This document shows, in pieces, positions 1 through 8,488 of a DNA stretch of 64,000 nucleotides. The position numbers and the translations under genes are program-made. This DNA is from Sphingobacteriales bacterium 44-61 (GTDB lineage: Bacteria > Bacteroidota > Bacteroidia > Chitinophagales > Chitinophagaceae). The notes beneath the pieces are model-generated. The model had not been told where the DNA came from and did no database searches. It was given only the letters and a program-made list of their open reading frames with translations. Where the stretch lies: NCBI GenBank assembly GCA_001898405.1, contig MKTW01000010.1, positions 418,405 to 482,404 of the forward strand, written 5' to 3'. Every line of letters begins with the position of its first letter. Positions within the stretch are counted from its first letter, which is position 1.

Positions 1-966
1 ATGAACACCAATGATTTTGTAACAGAGCAGGTCTTTTTTAAAACGGATGAAAAAACAAAAGTGCCCATCTTCCTTACTTATAAAAAAGGGTTGAAGAAAG
101 ATGGAAAGAACCCTGTGCTGCTCTATGGTTATGGTGGTTTTAACGTGCCTGTTACACCTGGCTTCAGTATCAGCAATGCTTTCTTCATTGAGCAGGGTGG
201 CATTTATGCTGTCGTGAACCTGCGTGGCGGTAGCGAGTATGGTGAGGAATGGCATAAAGCAGGGATGCTGGATAAAAAACAAAATGTATTTGATGATTTT
301 ATTGGTGCTGCAGAGCACCTGATCAATGCGGGTTATACCAACCCTTCAAAGATCGCCATGCGTGGAGGCAGCAATGGTGGGTTGCTGGTAGGAGCAGTAA
401 TGACACAGCGGCCTGAATTGATGAAAGTGGCACTGCCTGCTGTAGGGGTACTGGACATGCTGCGTTTTCATAAGTTTACTGTAGGCTGGGGCTGGGTAGT
501 GGAGTATGGCAGCGCTGATTCAGCCAGCCAGTTCCCATACCTGTATAAATATTCTCCCTATCATAACCTTAAGCCGGGAGTGAAATATCCGGCTACGTTG
601 GTTACTACGGCTGATCATGACGATCGTGTAGTACCGGCTCATTCATTCAAGTTTGCAGCGCGCCTGCAGGAGTACAATAAAGGAGATAATCCTGTTCTTA
701 TCCGTATCGATACAGATGCGGGTCATGGTGCAGGTAAGCCAACAGGTAAAGCAATAGATGAAGCGGCAGACACTTGGAGCTTTGTGATGCATAACCTCGG
801 AATGCCATTTATAGAACCCAACGTTTCTTCTGATCCGGGCAAATCAGCCAGGAGATCATCCAATACTGTTGGTTCTAAGGCAAACCCTTTGCCTGTCAGC
901 GACCGCGAGCAGGAAGCAAGGAAACAAAAGCAGGAGTACCTGAACAAAAAGCGCCATCAACAGTAA
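1..966 (+). CDS. Prolyl oligopeptidase family serine peptidase, C-terminal part (cut by window edge)
   Basis: This is the catalytic alpha/beta-hydrolase domain of an S9A prolyl oligopeptidase, which cleaves short peptides after proline. The nucleophile serine sits in GGSNGG (residue 124 of the visible part). The acid lies in DHDDRV (about 205-210) and the histidine in AGHGAG (241). The family normally has about 700 residues with an N-terminal beta-propeller. Only 321 residues are visible, so the propeller lies left of the window and the ATG at base 1 is an internal Met. The C-terminal tail after about residue 270 is basic, Lys/Gln-rich and unusual for the family. The next gene starts 33 bp downstream on the same strand. 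Confidence 0.93.
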   Translation: MNTNDFVTEQVFFKTDEKTKVPIFLTYKKGLKKDGKNPVLLYGYGGFNVPVTPGFSISNAFFIEQGGIYAVVNLRGGSEYGEEWHKAGMLDKKQNVFDDFIGAAEHLINAGYTNPSKIAMRGGSNGGLLVGAVMTQRPELMKVALPAVGVLDMLRFHKFTVGWGWVVEYGSADSASQFPYLYKYSPYHNLKPGVKYPATLVTTADHDDRVVPAHSFKFAARLQEYNKGDNPVLIRIDTDAGHGAGKPTGKAIDEAADTWSFVMHNLGMPFIEPNVSSDPGKSARRSSNTVGSKANPLPVSDREQEARKQKQEYLNKKRHQQ

Positions 967-999
967 CAAGCCATTGCAGATTAAAGCAAGAATTTCATC

Positions 1000-1890
1000 A
1001 TGAATGTATTGATAACAGGAGCTAATGGTTTTCTGGGGCATTACCTGGTAAAAAAACTATTGCAGGAAAACTATTCAGTGATCGCTACCGGTAAAGGGGA
1101 GAGCCGTTTACCTTTTGAGGATAACGGCCAATTTGTGTATGCCCCTCTCGATTTTACAGATCCTTATGCCGTGCACGATGTATTTGATCGATATAAACCG
1201 GCTGTTGTAATACATGCCGGGGCAATGGGCAAACCGGATGAATGTGAAGCGCAGCAATGGCAGGCCTACCTGGTGAATGTGGAAGGCACTGTAACGCTTT
1301 TGATGAATGCAGCAGACCAGCGCAGTTTTTTTGTATATGTGTCAACGGATTTTGTGTTTGATGGCTCAAAAGGCTCTTACCGGGAAGAAGATAAGACCGG
1401 CCCGGTGAATTACTACGGCAAAACCAAACAGGAAGCCGAAGAAGCCGTAATGGAATATGAAGGCGACTGGGCTATTGTAAGGACCGTGCTCGTGTATGGT
1501 CAACCGCTTTCAGGACGTTCAAACATCCTGACAATAGTTAGAGACAAACTGGAGCAGGGGCAATCTTACAATGTAGTGGATGATCAATTCCGGACGCCTA
1601 CTTATGTAGAAGATCTTGCAGATGGAATAGTACGGATAATAAACCGGCAAGCAAAAGGGATTTATCATTTGTCAGGAGAAGATCTGCTGACGCCTTACCA
1701 GATGGCCTTGCTGACAGCTGATCATCTCGGGCTTGACAAAAACCTGATCCATCGCGCAATGGCAGCTGATTTCTCCCAGCCAGCCAGGCGGCCGGTGAAT
1801 ACAAGCCTGATCATAGAAAAAGCAAAACGGGTATTGGGATATGCACCTGTCTCGTTTGAGGAAGGATTAAAAAAAATGTTTGAGGATTAA
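1000..1890 (+). CDS. SDR-family NAD(P)-dependent sugar reductase (RmlD-like)
   Basis: This is an extended short-chain dehydrogenase resembling dTDP-4-dehydrorhamnose reductase. The Rossmann glycine motif TGANGFLG is at residues 6-13, the conserved STDFVFDG segment is near 115-122, and the catalytic YxxxK is in YYGKTK near 139. The length of 296 residues fits the RmlD substrate-binding family. No other rhamnose pathway genes (rmlA, B, C) are nearby, so the true substrate is open. The gene may share a transcript with the upstream peptidase. Its last 4 bp overlap the convergent gene that follows. Confidence 0.85.
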   Translation: MNVLITGANGFLGHYLVKKLLQENYSVIATGKGESRLPFEDNGQFVYAPLDFTDPYAVHDVFDRYKPAVVIHAGAMGKPDECEAQQWQAYLVNVEGTVTLLMNAADQRSFFVYVSTDFVFDGSKGSYREEDKTGPVNYYGKTKQEAEEAVMEYEGDWAIVRTVLVYGQPLSGRSNILTIVRDKLEQGQSYNVVDDQFRTPTYVEDLADGIVRIINRQAKGIYHLSGEDLLTPYQMALLTADHLGLDKNLIHRAMAADFSQPARRPVNTSLIIEKAKRVLGYAPVSFEEGLKKMFED

Positions 1891-2477
1891 TTCCCTTTCA
1901 CAAAAACTTTCTCTCCTGCCGGTATCGACACCTGTAGCTGGTTTTCTTTAGGAGGCACCGGGCAATTGTATTTTCCTGCCACGTATGCACAATAGGGATT
2001 ATAGGCTTTATTGAAATCAATGATGATAGAATCATTATGTATATCAGTGATCCAAAGATCGATATATCTTCCGGCCGCATAGGTCTCTTCTCCGGAAGTG
2101 AGATCGGTAAAGGGCAGGAATAAAAGCGACTTGTATTGCTCCATTGCCATTAATCCCTGCGATTGATAAACGGGAAGTTTTACCAGCGTATCATGTATGG
2201 TGAATTCAAGAATGGCATAAGTACGGAATGTTTTCTTCATCGTGCCGGAAGTTTCCATCATAAACCAGTTGCTGTTAGGCGTTCTGATCAGTTTTGCATT
2301 CACCTTGTATGCCTCATTGATAGGATAAAAACGGAAGTATTGCTTTTCATCTCCTTTTATCACTTCATGATTGCGCACATACTCGTCGATATAATGCTGC
2401 ATAGTGTCTTTGTAAATATCCTGGGCTCCTGCATGGATAAACAATAGCAGCAACAGGCAGGTAAAAGATGTTTTCAT
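1887..2477 (-). CDS. DUF1684 domain-containing secreted protein
   Basis: This 196-residue protein starts with a signal peptide (hydrophobic residues 4-15, cleavage after AGAQ). Its C-terminal half has the DUF1684 hallmark, a YNPYCAYV segment followed by YNCPVPPKENQL near residues 159-182. In other members this is a conserved N-P-x-C and C-P-x-P-P-x-x-N pattern. The biochemical function of the family is not established. The gene is convergent with the RmlD-like gene and overlaps its stop by 4 bp. A second secreted protein gene lies just upstream on the same strand. Confidence 0.8.
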   Translation of the reverse strand: MKTSFTCLLLLLFIHAGAQDIYKDTMQHYIDEYVRNHEVIKGDEKQYFRFYPINEAYKVNAKLIRTPNSNWFMMETSGTMKKTFRTYAILEFTIHDTLVKLPVYQSQGLMAMEQYKSLLFLPFTDLTSGEETYAAGRYIDLWITDIHNDSIIIDFNKAYNPYCAYVAGKYNCPVPPKENQLQVSIPAGEKVFVKGN

Positions 2478-2493
2478 GCCTCAAAAATACTGT

Positions 2494-2844
2494 TTAGTCC
2501 GCTCTTACCGACTTTACAATAATATGTTTAGGTGAATTAGTGTAAGAAAGGCAGGAAACCTCTTCACGGGAAAATACAAAACGGATCTTTTTTCCGGGTG
2601 TTCCCAATTCCAGCGGCAAATGAATAAAAACCGCGTTGGTGCAGTTATAATCAGTTGCTACCGGAGTGGTCTGCGGGCAAACAAAGGAGTTTTCTGTAAT
2701 ACCGGGATTTGTTAGCTTAACAAGATAAGAATCTGTGTAGCAACCTTTTTTTTCTATTACTTCACCAGTGGATTCCTTTTCCTTTTCTTTTTTACAAGCT
2801 GCCAGTGCCAGCAGAGTGCCCGCCATGAGTATAATTTTTCTCAT
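2494..2844 (-). CDS. Small hypothetical lipoprotein
   Basis: The protein has about 116 residues. The ATG at 2844 was chosen because it directly opens a lipoprotein signal peptide with lipobox LAAC followed by a charged KKEKEKES linker. A longer reading frame exists, but it would bury the signal. The mature part has several cysteines and no family I recognise. It lies 16 bp upstream of the DUF1684 gene on the same strand, so the two probably share a transcript. Confidence 0.7.
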   Translation of the reverse strand: MRKIILMAGTLLALAACKKEKEKESTGEVIEKKGCYTDSYLVKLTNPGITENSFVCPQTTPVATDYNCTNAVFIHLPLELGTPGKKIRFVFSREEVSCLSYTNSPKHIIVKSVRAD

Positions 2845-2894
2845 ACTTTTTCTCAGGCTGACAACCGGCCGGGGCGTTCCGTTGCACGGTCTCT

Positions 2895-2962
2895 TATCCC
2901 ACAAAGCCGCAAAGAGCACAAAGAAAAAATATTCTTTGTGCTCTTTGCGGCTTTGTGGGATA
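2895..2962. repeat. Perfect 31-bp inverted repeat (long hairpin)
   Basis: Arms at 2895-2925 and 2932-2962 are exact reverse complements, separated by a 6-nt loop. The arm core reads CACAAAGCCGCAAAGAGC. The repeat lies 6 bp after the stop of the CtlX-like gene and before the lipoprotein gene, so its transcript would fold and probably act as a terminator or RNA-stabilising end. Such a long perfect arm is far beyond an ordinary terminator and looks like a dispersed palindromic element. Confidence 0.9.
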
Positions 2963-2968
2963 CTAAAA

Positions 2969-3892
2969 TTATTTGGTGAGAACAGGCAGGTGCACTTCTG
3001 CCATCATACAGCGGGCACTTCCTCCACCATTGGACTCTATCGTGGTAAGTGAAGAATGCAGGATGCGGTTAAAAGATGAAAGGGTATTCACCTGGTCTTC
3101 CGTCAACGATTCAAAAGCCTGTGTTGACATTACCAGCAGTTTTTCCCCCTTATTATTTTCTACCTGAAGCATATTGCCTGCAAAATGGTTCATCTGTTTC
3201 AGCGTAATGGGGATAATGGTTTTCCCGGTGCGGGCAATAGCATCTGTTACCCGTTGCTGTTCTTCAGGTGAAGCGATGCTTTCCAGGCAGATCACTATAT
3301 AACGGTCGGCGACACACATCATCACATTGGTGTGATAAATGGCCTGGCCATTACCATCCGTTGCTTCAAAAAGCACGGCTGAGTATTGCATCCGCCTGCA
3401 AAATTCGTTCAGCACTTTTTCATCTGTACGCGGGGATAAACAGGCATAGGCGATCCGGTTGTCGCGGTCAAGCACCATGCTGCCTGTGCCTTCCAGGAAG
3501 ATATTCTCGCTTTCAAATCCGCTCAGGTCAATCATTTCCGTGATGGCGAATTGTTGCTTTATCTTATCCAGTACATGCGGCTTGCGTTCTGCCCTCCGGT
3601 TCACGGCAAACATCGGGTATAATAATACCGTTCCGTTTGAATGAAAAGACACCCAGTTGTTGGGAAAGATGGAATCGGGCGTATGCGGCACCGGTGTATC
3701 TTCCACCACGGTTACATCCACTCCATTGCTGCGCAGCAGCGCCACAAAATCATCAAACTCCTGCAAGGCTTTTTGCTGCACATTGGCCGTTGTTTCCTCT
3801 GAAGCAGATTGAAAAGCATTATTGACAGCGGTCTCTTCATTGTATACAAAGCTGACCGGCCTGATCATTAATATGTGTGAAGTTGTTTGCAT
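2969..3892 (-). CDS. ctlX: CtlX-like amidinotransferase/citrulline hydrolase family protein
   Basis: This 307-residue protein belongs to the guanidino-group modifying superfamily (arginine deiminase, DDAH, CtlX). The start at 3892 (MQTTSHILMIRP) matches the usual N-terminus; the longer frame would add an unlikely leader. The catalytic Cys is in GGGSARCMMAE (Cys295) and the catalytic His region is in YHTNVMM. The early segment with DTPVPHTPDSIFPNNW is typical of the DDAH/CtlX branch. CtlX hydrolyses citrulline; I infer that role from similarity. The gene lies 23 bp downstream of an arginine deiminase family gene, so the pair could convert arginine to citrulline and then to ornithine. Confidence 0.85.
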   Translation of the reverse strand: MQTTSHILMIRPVSFVYNEETAVNNAFQSASEETTANVQQKALQEFDDFVALLRSNGVDVTVVEDTPVPHTPDSIFPNNWVSFHSNGTVLLYPMFAVNRRAERKPHVLDKIKQQFAITEMIDLSGFESENIFLEGTGSMVLDRDNRIAYACLSPRTDEKVLNEFCRRMQYSAVLFEATDGNGQAIYHTNVMMCVADRYIVICLESIASPEEQQRVTDAIARTGKTIIPITLKQMNHFAGNMLQVENNKGEKLLVMSTQAFESLTEDQVNTLSSFNRILHSSLTTIESNGGGSARCMMAEVHLPVLTK

Positions 3893-3915
3893 TGATTCAA
3901 CGGTTATGAATGATA

Positions 3916-5358
3916 TCAGATATCTTCTCTCATCAGCGGCATACTCATGCAATGGAACCCACCGCGCGCTCTCGACAACTCCGCAGAAGGCATCGTGATG
4001 AGGGTGTTTTCCATATCGCCGGCTTTTATTTTACCGCTTTCCAGTTTTTGCACCAGTTCATGGGCATGGATGATATTGAAGCCGGCTTCACGGAATGCTT
4101 CCAGTGTTTTATCATTCCTGTCATAACCCAGCACCACTCCCTCCTTAAGGGCAAGCAGGTTGCAGGAGTCTGTCCATTGCTCCCGTGCATCATAGGGGAA
4201 TTCATTATTGCCGGAATAAATGAATTTTACTTTTTCTTCCGATTTCAGATCGTTCTTGCTGATGTCTGCCAGCAGATCTTCCAGGTTGTCGAAGTATTCA
4301 GGCTGTGAAGGATCTTTTTTGCGGAACTGTGTGATGCGGATCTTATCATCCTTTTTATTACCCTCCAACACGCGTTGTACTTCATCCGCATCTTCCATTT
4401 TGATCGCCTTCTTGGAAAAAGCGCCCAGCAATACCCACACATTCCGTTTCACCTGGGTAAAGATGGTATCGATATGCATATAATCCCTTTTCTTGGGGAT
4501 CTTGATAACAGTGATCTTCTTCACCACGTTTTTCTCAAACAGCAGGTTGATACATTGATGCGCAGCTTCCATAGAGGTCCTTTCGCTGATGCCGATTAGC
4601 AGGTGGTCTTTTGTTACTACCATGATATCACCGCCTTCCAGCGTCACCTTCTTATCATCACCATCTTTAGGTAAAAGGAAATGATGTGAGGTGTTGGGCA
4701 GTTCGATAATATTATCACGGTAGCCGGCAAACATCGGGTGGTTATAGAAAATGTATTTTACCAGTAAAGCTTCCCTTGTCCTGGCTTTCTTCGCTGGTTT
4801 GTTCAATAAAATATAATCATTGATGACAATGCCGATATCCCTTGTGAAAATGAAATTGGGAATAGGGGGAAACAGCATTTCTTTTTCGTTGGATGTGCCG
4901 CTGATGAATATCTTGGCGAGTTGACGGCCATTTAAAGCATTCAGCTTGTCCTGCAGTTCATAAGAACAGTTTTCAATAGCGCAAACGGAAGCGACCAGTT
5001 TCAGCTTTATTTCATGGTCTTCCAGTATATCACCAAGCAGCCATTGCAATTCCACTACTTTATCGGACCTGTAAAACTCATCATGATCGGGTTTATAAAA
5101 ACTAAACCCGTTTTCTGCATTATCTATTTCTGCCAGGCGCCCTTTTATTTTTCCGGGATCGAGAAAATAGAGAAGCAGTTTGGTATAAAAATCATATTCC
5201 TTGCGGCGGATGGTTTCAAGATGCACAATATCTTCAAACAACCAGTCCTGTGCTTTGGAAGGAACTACTTTCCCTAACCCACTGTCAGGACTATGTACCA
5301 GTAATCGTTTTAAAGTACCTACTTCGGAGGTCACACGTATCTGCTCATTCTTGCTCAT
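3916..5358 (-). CDS. Arginine deiminase family protein
   Basis: This 480-residue amidinotransferase-fold protein has an early substrate-binding segment (HSPDSGLGKV, about 22-31), FTRDIGIVIND near 172-182 and MHIDTIFT holding the catalytic His. The C-terminal ARGGFHCMSMPL holds the nucleophile Cys470. It is longer than classical ArcA (about 410) and has extra charged segments around residues 330-370, a form common in Bacteroidota. The likely reaction is arginine to citrulline plus ammonia. It is the first gene of a two-gene operon with the CtlX-like hydrolase. No carbamate kinase or ornithine transcarbamylase is nearby. Confidence 0.85.
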   Translation of the reverse strand: MSKNEQIRVTSEVGTLKRLLVHSPDSGLGKVVPSKAQDWLFEDIVHLETIRRKEYDFYTKLLLYFLDPGKIKGRLAEIDNAENGFSFYKPDHDEFYRSDKVVELQWLLGDILEDHEIKLKLVASVCAIENCSYELQDKLNALNGRQLAKIFISGTSNEKEMLFPPIPNFIFTRDIGIVINDYILLNKPAKKARTREALLVKYIFYNHPMFAGYRDNIIELPNTSHHFLLPKDGDDKKVTLEGGDIMVVTKDHLLIGISERTSMEAAHQCINLLFEKNVVKKITVIKIPKKRDYMHIDTIFTQVKRNVWVLLGAFSKKAIKMEDADEVQRVLEGNKKDDKIRITQFRKKDPSQPEYFDNLEDLLADISKNDLKSEEKVKFIYSGNNEFPYDAREQWTDSCNLLALKEGVVLGYDRNDKTLEAFREAGFNIIHAHELVQKLESGKIKAGDMENTLITMPSAELSRARGGFHCMSMPLMREDI

Positions 5359-5591
5359 ATCATCTTTTTTATAACTGTTTTCAGGAATATTACTCTGTTG
5401 TATGGTTGCGGGCGGGCTAATTAATCAGGGACAAAAAAGTTTGCCGGAAGCGTGTCGGCAAAATTTTCTCATGGGATGGTATAAGTAAAAAAATACATAA
5501 AGCCTGCAATCGTAAGGCAAAGGTACGACAATGCCCGCATGCCAGCAAGCCGAGTGATAAAACGGAAAGAGTGGAAGAAAATGACAATAAA

Positions 5592-5621
5592 AAAGAGAAA
5601 AAGCAGGAACTTTTTCTCTTT
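5592..5621 (-). terminator. Intrinsic terminator of the universal stress protein gene
   Basis: A 12-bp perfect stem (5592-5603 with 5610-5621) has a 6-nt loop. Its base is A-rich on the plus strand, which gives a U-run on the minus-strand transcript. It lies 24 bp beyond the stop of the gene at 5645. Confidence 0.7.
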
Positions 5622-5644
5622 AATGATTTTACAGTACAGTTTAA

Positions 5645-6436
5645 TTACTGATGGGCTGCCAGAATCGGAACAGAGCTGTTAAAAGCCAGTTTCTTTGTAT
5701 GGCTTGTATTAAAGCTGAATAAGCTATTAATGAAAGAATGGTTTTTAGGAATAATAATGATCAGGTCAATATTCCGGTCTCTTGAAAACTGTTCAATAGC
5801 CTCATAAAAATCATTCATGCCAATGAAATAAAATTCAGGATTGAATTCGGCAAACATTTTCAGCATTTTTCCTCTTTCGGCCAGGTATTTTTCAGTAAGG
5901 GAAACATAGTGTTCATTGTCTACGTTCACAATATGCAGGTTGGCATTGAAGATCTCAAGCACGTTCTTGATGGCCAGTACAGGCGTAGTGGCATCCACAT
6001 CCTGGAAATCGGAAGTAAGGGCAATATTGGTGATGCCATTATATTTTGCATCGGGAGGCACGATCATCACGGGGCAGATGTTCTGGTCAGCCATTTTCAG
6101 GGTATTGCTGCCGATAAACAACTGGCGCCATTCATCTTTTTCAGAAATGCCCATAATGATCAGTTCTGCTGTTTTCTGGTGAGCCAGCCTGCCGAGGCAG
6201 TCGATCAGATCCTCACCCAGTTCTTTTTCCAGTTCAATGTTCATTACACCTTTCTGCTCCATTTCTGCTTTCAGGCTTTCGAGGTACTGGCCAGCTGTAG
6301 CAGCTTCTTCAGCTTCTTTGAACATATGGTAAAGGACGATCCGGGCATCGGTTTTACCCGTTAACATATCAGCCGCATAGCGGGCTGCATTGAGGGAGGT
6401 TTCAGAAAAATCAACAGGAATAATTACGTCTTTCAT
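5645..6436 (-). CDS. Universal stress protein, two UspA domains
   Basis: This 263-residue protein has tandem UspA folds. The first domain (about 1-140) opens with IIPVDFSETSLNAARYA and ends with the typical GSNTLKMADQNICPVMIVPP segment. The second (about 150-263) is more diverged and lacks a clear nucleotide-binding G-x2-G-x9-G(S/T). This layout is common in Bacteroidota and implies a cytoplasmic stress role. The gene has its own terminator and is divergent from the hydrolase gene at 6618. Confidence 0.9.
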   Translation of the reverse strand: MKDVIIPVDFSETSLNAARYAADMLTGKTDARIVLYHMFKEAEEAATAGQYLESLKAEMEQKGVMNIELEKELGEDLIDCLGRLAHQKTAELIIMGISEKDEWRQLFIGSNTLKMADQNICPVMIVPPDAKYNGITNIALTSDFQDVDATTPVLAIKNVLEIFNANLHIVNVDNEHYVSLTEKYLAERGKMLKMFAEFNPEFYFIGMNDFYEAIEQFSRDRNIDLIIIIPKNHSFINSLFSFNTSHTKKLAFNSSVPILAAHQ

Positions 6437-6617
6437 GCATTATATAGTTTGGCTCTGATCAAAGAAACAGAAAAAAGGAGTGATTACAAAAGAATAAGCT
6501 TGCTTTTGTTGGATGTTTGTTTATGCGTCGTTGTTGGGCTACAGCAGGAAGGGCATCTGGTCGTCGGCCATCGATTATGTTAGAGTAATTAATAATTTAG
6601 CTGAAATAATTTGCCCC

Positions 6618-7532
6618 ATGCGAAAAATTGGAATGATGATAGGAGCCTGCCTTTTGACCGGCCTGCTTCATGCCCAGGAAGTAATGCCCTTATATGATAA
6701 AGTGCCGGGGAGCAAGCCCGGTAACATAAAGGAGACCATAGATACCACCGGGGGCATTATCCGTATCAGCGATGTATCGGAACCGACGCTGACAATATAC
6801 CGGCCGGAAACCTCTCAGGCCAATGGTACAGCCATTATCATTTGCCCGGGAGGAGGATATGCTTTGCTCGCTGCAAGCCATGAAGGCAGCGATGTGGCAA
6901 AAACGTTTGCCGGCTGGGGAATCACTGCTTTTGTATTGAAATACCGCCTGCCCAATACTGCGATCATGGAGGATATAACGATCGGCCCATTGCAGGATGC
7001 ACAGCGGGCGCTGCAAATAGTACGGCAAAAGGCTGCAGGTTGGGGTATTAATGCCTCGAGGATAGGCATCATGGGCTTTTCCGCCGGAGGGCACCTGGCG
7101 GCTACCGCCTCCACCCATTTTTCCACACCTGTTATTGCCAATGGGAACATTTCAGTGAGGCCGGATTTCTCGATCCTAATCTACCCGGTTATCAGTTTTA
7201 CAGACAGCCTTATGCACAAAGGCAGCCGCGACAACCTGCTGGGTGCCGATCTTTCACTGGCGCGTGTGCTTGCTTATTCCAATGAAAAGCAGGTAAGGGC
7301 AGATACGCCACCCGCTTTCCTGGTGCATGCAGGAGATGATAAAGTTGTGCCGGCAGGCAACAGCCTTGCTTATTATGAAGCCTTGCTCCGGAATCAGGTG
7401 CCGGCTGAATTGCATGTTTACCAGCGTGGAGGACATGGTTTTGGTATGAACAATAAAACCACCACTGATCAATGGACAGAGCGTTTGAAAAACTGGTTAA
7501 AGGCAAACGGGCTGCTGGATAAGGCAAAGTAG
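6618..7532 (+). CDS. Secreted alpha/beta hydrolase (BD-FAE/acetylesterase-like)
   Basis: The start at 6618 opens a signal peptide (MRKIGMMIGACLLTGLLHAQ). The domain has the oxyanion segment CPGGGYALLA, nucleophile Ser near residue 155 in GFSAGGHLAA, acid in HAGDDKVVP and histidine in RGGHGFGM. This is the pattern of small carbohydrate esterases that remove acetyl or feruloyl groups from plant polysaccharides. The substrate is inferred from the family only. The mature protein is about 285 residues and probably periplasmic. Confidence 0.85.
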   Translation: MRKIGMMIGACLLTGLLHAQEVMPLYDKVPGSKPGNIKETIDTTGGIIRISDVSEPTLTIYRPETSQANGTAIIICPGGGYALLAASHEGSDVAKTFAGWGITAFVLKYRLPNTAIMEDITIGPLQDAQRALQIVRQKAAGWGINASRIGIMGFSAGGHLAATASTHFSTPVIANGNISVRPDFSILIYPVISFTDSLMHKGSRDNLLGADLSLARVLAYSNEKQVRADTPPAFLVHAGDDKVVPAGNSLAYYEALLRNQVPAELHVYQRGGHGFGMNNKTTTDQWTERLKNWLKANGLLDKAK

Positions 7533-7670
7533 AGCAAGAAAAATAGCATACTTTCCTCTGGGAAAACTGCATTATTGATCAAGGAAATTACGATGCTTGA
7601 ATAGGTTGACCACTATTGCAGGGAAGGATGCGGGGTATTATTTTAGCGCCTGAATCCAAACCCCTGAAAG

Positions 7671-8219
7671 ATGAAACTTATTTTTCTCAGCACACTGCTT
7701 TCTGTTTTTGTTTTTAACGGAGCCAGCATTTATGATTTCAAAGTAAATGCCCTGCAACGTGACGATGCACAAATCAACTTTGCAGACTTCAAAGGCAAAA
7801 AGATCCTGATCGTAAACACTGCTTCCAAATCGCCGTATACCTTCCAGATGGAAGAGTTGGAAAAGCTATACCGGGCTTATAAGGATAAGCTGGTGGTAGT
7901 AGGCTTTCCGGCAGGCAGCGATTTTGGCGACCAGGAACTGAAATCAAACCGCGAGATCCATGATTTCTGCACTTACACGTATGATATCACTTTTCCGATG
8001 GCGGAAAAAATAACAACGATCGGGGAGATGCGCCATCCCATTTTTTCTTACCTGATAACGGAAGCAAAAAAACTGGCGATGGATGATCCTATCATCAAAT
8101 GGAACTTTACCAAATTCCTGTTGGATGAGAACGGGCAACTGATAAAAGTATTTCCTGCTGATGTTACACCACTTAGCACAGAGGTAACAAGTTATCTTAA
8201 CAATACACGGAACTGGTAA
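7671..8219 (+). CDS. Glutathione-peroxidase-like protein without the peroxidatic cysteine
   Basis: This is a 182-residue thioredoxin-fold protein with an N-terminal signal or anchor segment (MKLIFLSTLLSVFVFNGAS). SIYDFKV, IVNTASK, the NREIHDFC helix and KWNFTKFLLDENG match the glutathione peroxidase family. At the active site the usual NVASKCG reads NTASKSPY, so Ser54 replaces the reactive Cys or selenocysteine. The FPCNQF motif is FPAGSDF. The conserved Trp-Asn of KWNF is kept. It is therefore probably not a peroxidase of the normal kind. A tiny ORF with a strong ribosome site follows 50 bp downstream. Confidence 0.82.
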   Translation: MKLIFLSTLLSVFVFNGASIYDFKVNALQRDDAQINFADFKGKKILIVNTASKSPYTFQMEELEKLYRAYKDKLVVVGFPAGSDFGDQELKSNREIHDFCTYTYDITFPMAEKITTIGEMRHPIFSYLITEAKKLAMDDPIIKWNFTKFLLDENGQLIKVFPADVTPLSTEVTSYLNNTRNW

Positions 8220-8269
8220 TACTGATTTTTTTGTATCTTCAGTTCTCACCAAATAAAAAGGAGGTATTC

Positions 8270-8314
8270 ATGCAATCAGATAAATCATGGACGCCTTCGG
8301 TTATTATCGTGTAG
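8270..8314 (+). CDS. Possible 14-codon peptide with strong Shine-Dalgarno sequence
   Basis: The ATG at 8270 follows AAAAAGGAGGTATTC, an almost perfect Shine-Dalgarno sequence, which is rare in Bacteroidota. It opens the peptide MQSDKSWTPSVIIV and stops at 8314. A hairpin (8340-8353) and an intrinsic terminator (8356-8383) follow at once, so this looks like a complete short transcription unit. It is too short to judge by homology. It could be a real micropeptide, the leader of an attenuator, or part of a small RNA. Confidence 0.45.
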   Translation: MQSDKSWTPSVIIV

Positions 8315-8355
8315 CCGGGCTTCTCCAAAAAATAATCTGCTGGCAAAAGCCAGAG

Positions 8356-8383
8356 GCCACTAATTTCACTTAGTGGCTTTTTT
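8356..8383 (+). terminator. Intrinsic terminator after the 14-codon ORF
   Basis: An 8-bp perfect stem GCCACTAA/TTAGTGGC with a 6-nt loop is followed by six T residues. It ends the transcript carrying the 14-codon ORF and possibly the peroxidase-like gene. Confidence 0.8.
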
Positions 8384-8426
8384 ATGCTCTTCACCGGCAA
8401 GTAGAAAATATAAATCTTAAACGATC

Positions 8427-8488
8427 CCTTCCCGTTCTTCCCGCCTTACCGGTAAATTTTTACCGGTAAGGCGGGAAGAACGGGAAGG
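8427..8488. repeat. Perfect 30-bp inverted repeat (long hairpin)
   Basis: Arms 8427-8456 and 8459-8488 are exact reverse complements with only 2 nt between them; the tip is CCGGTAAA-TT-TTTACCGG. The arm is rich in CCCG/GGGAAG words and unrelated in sequence to the repeat at 2895-2962. It lies in a gene-free stretch. It could extrude as a cruciform or be a transcribed dispersed palindrome. Confidence 0.9.
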
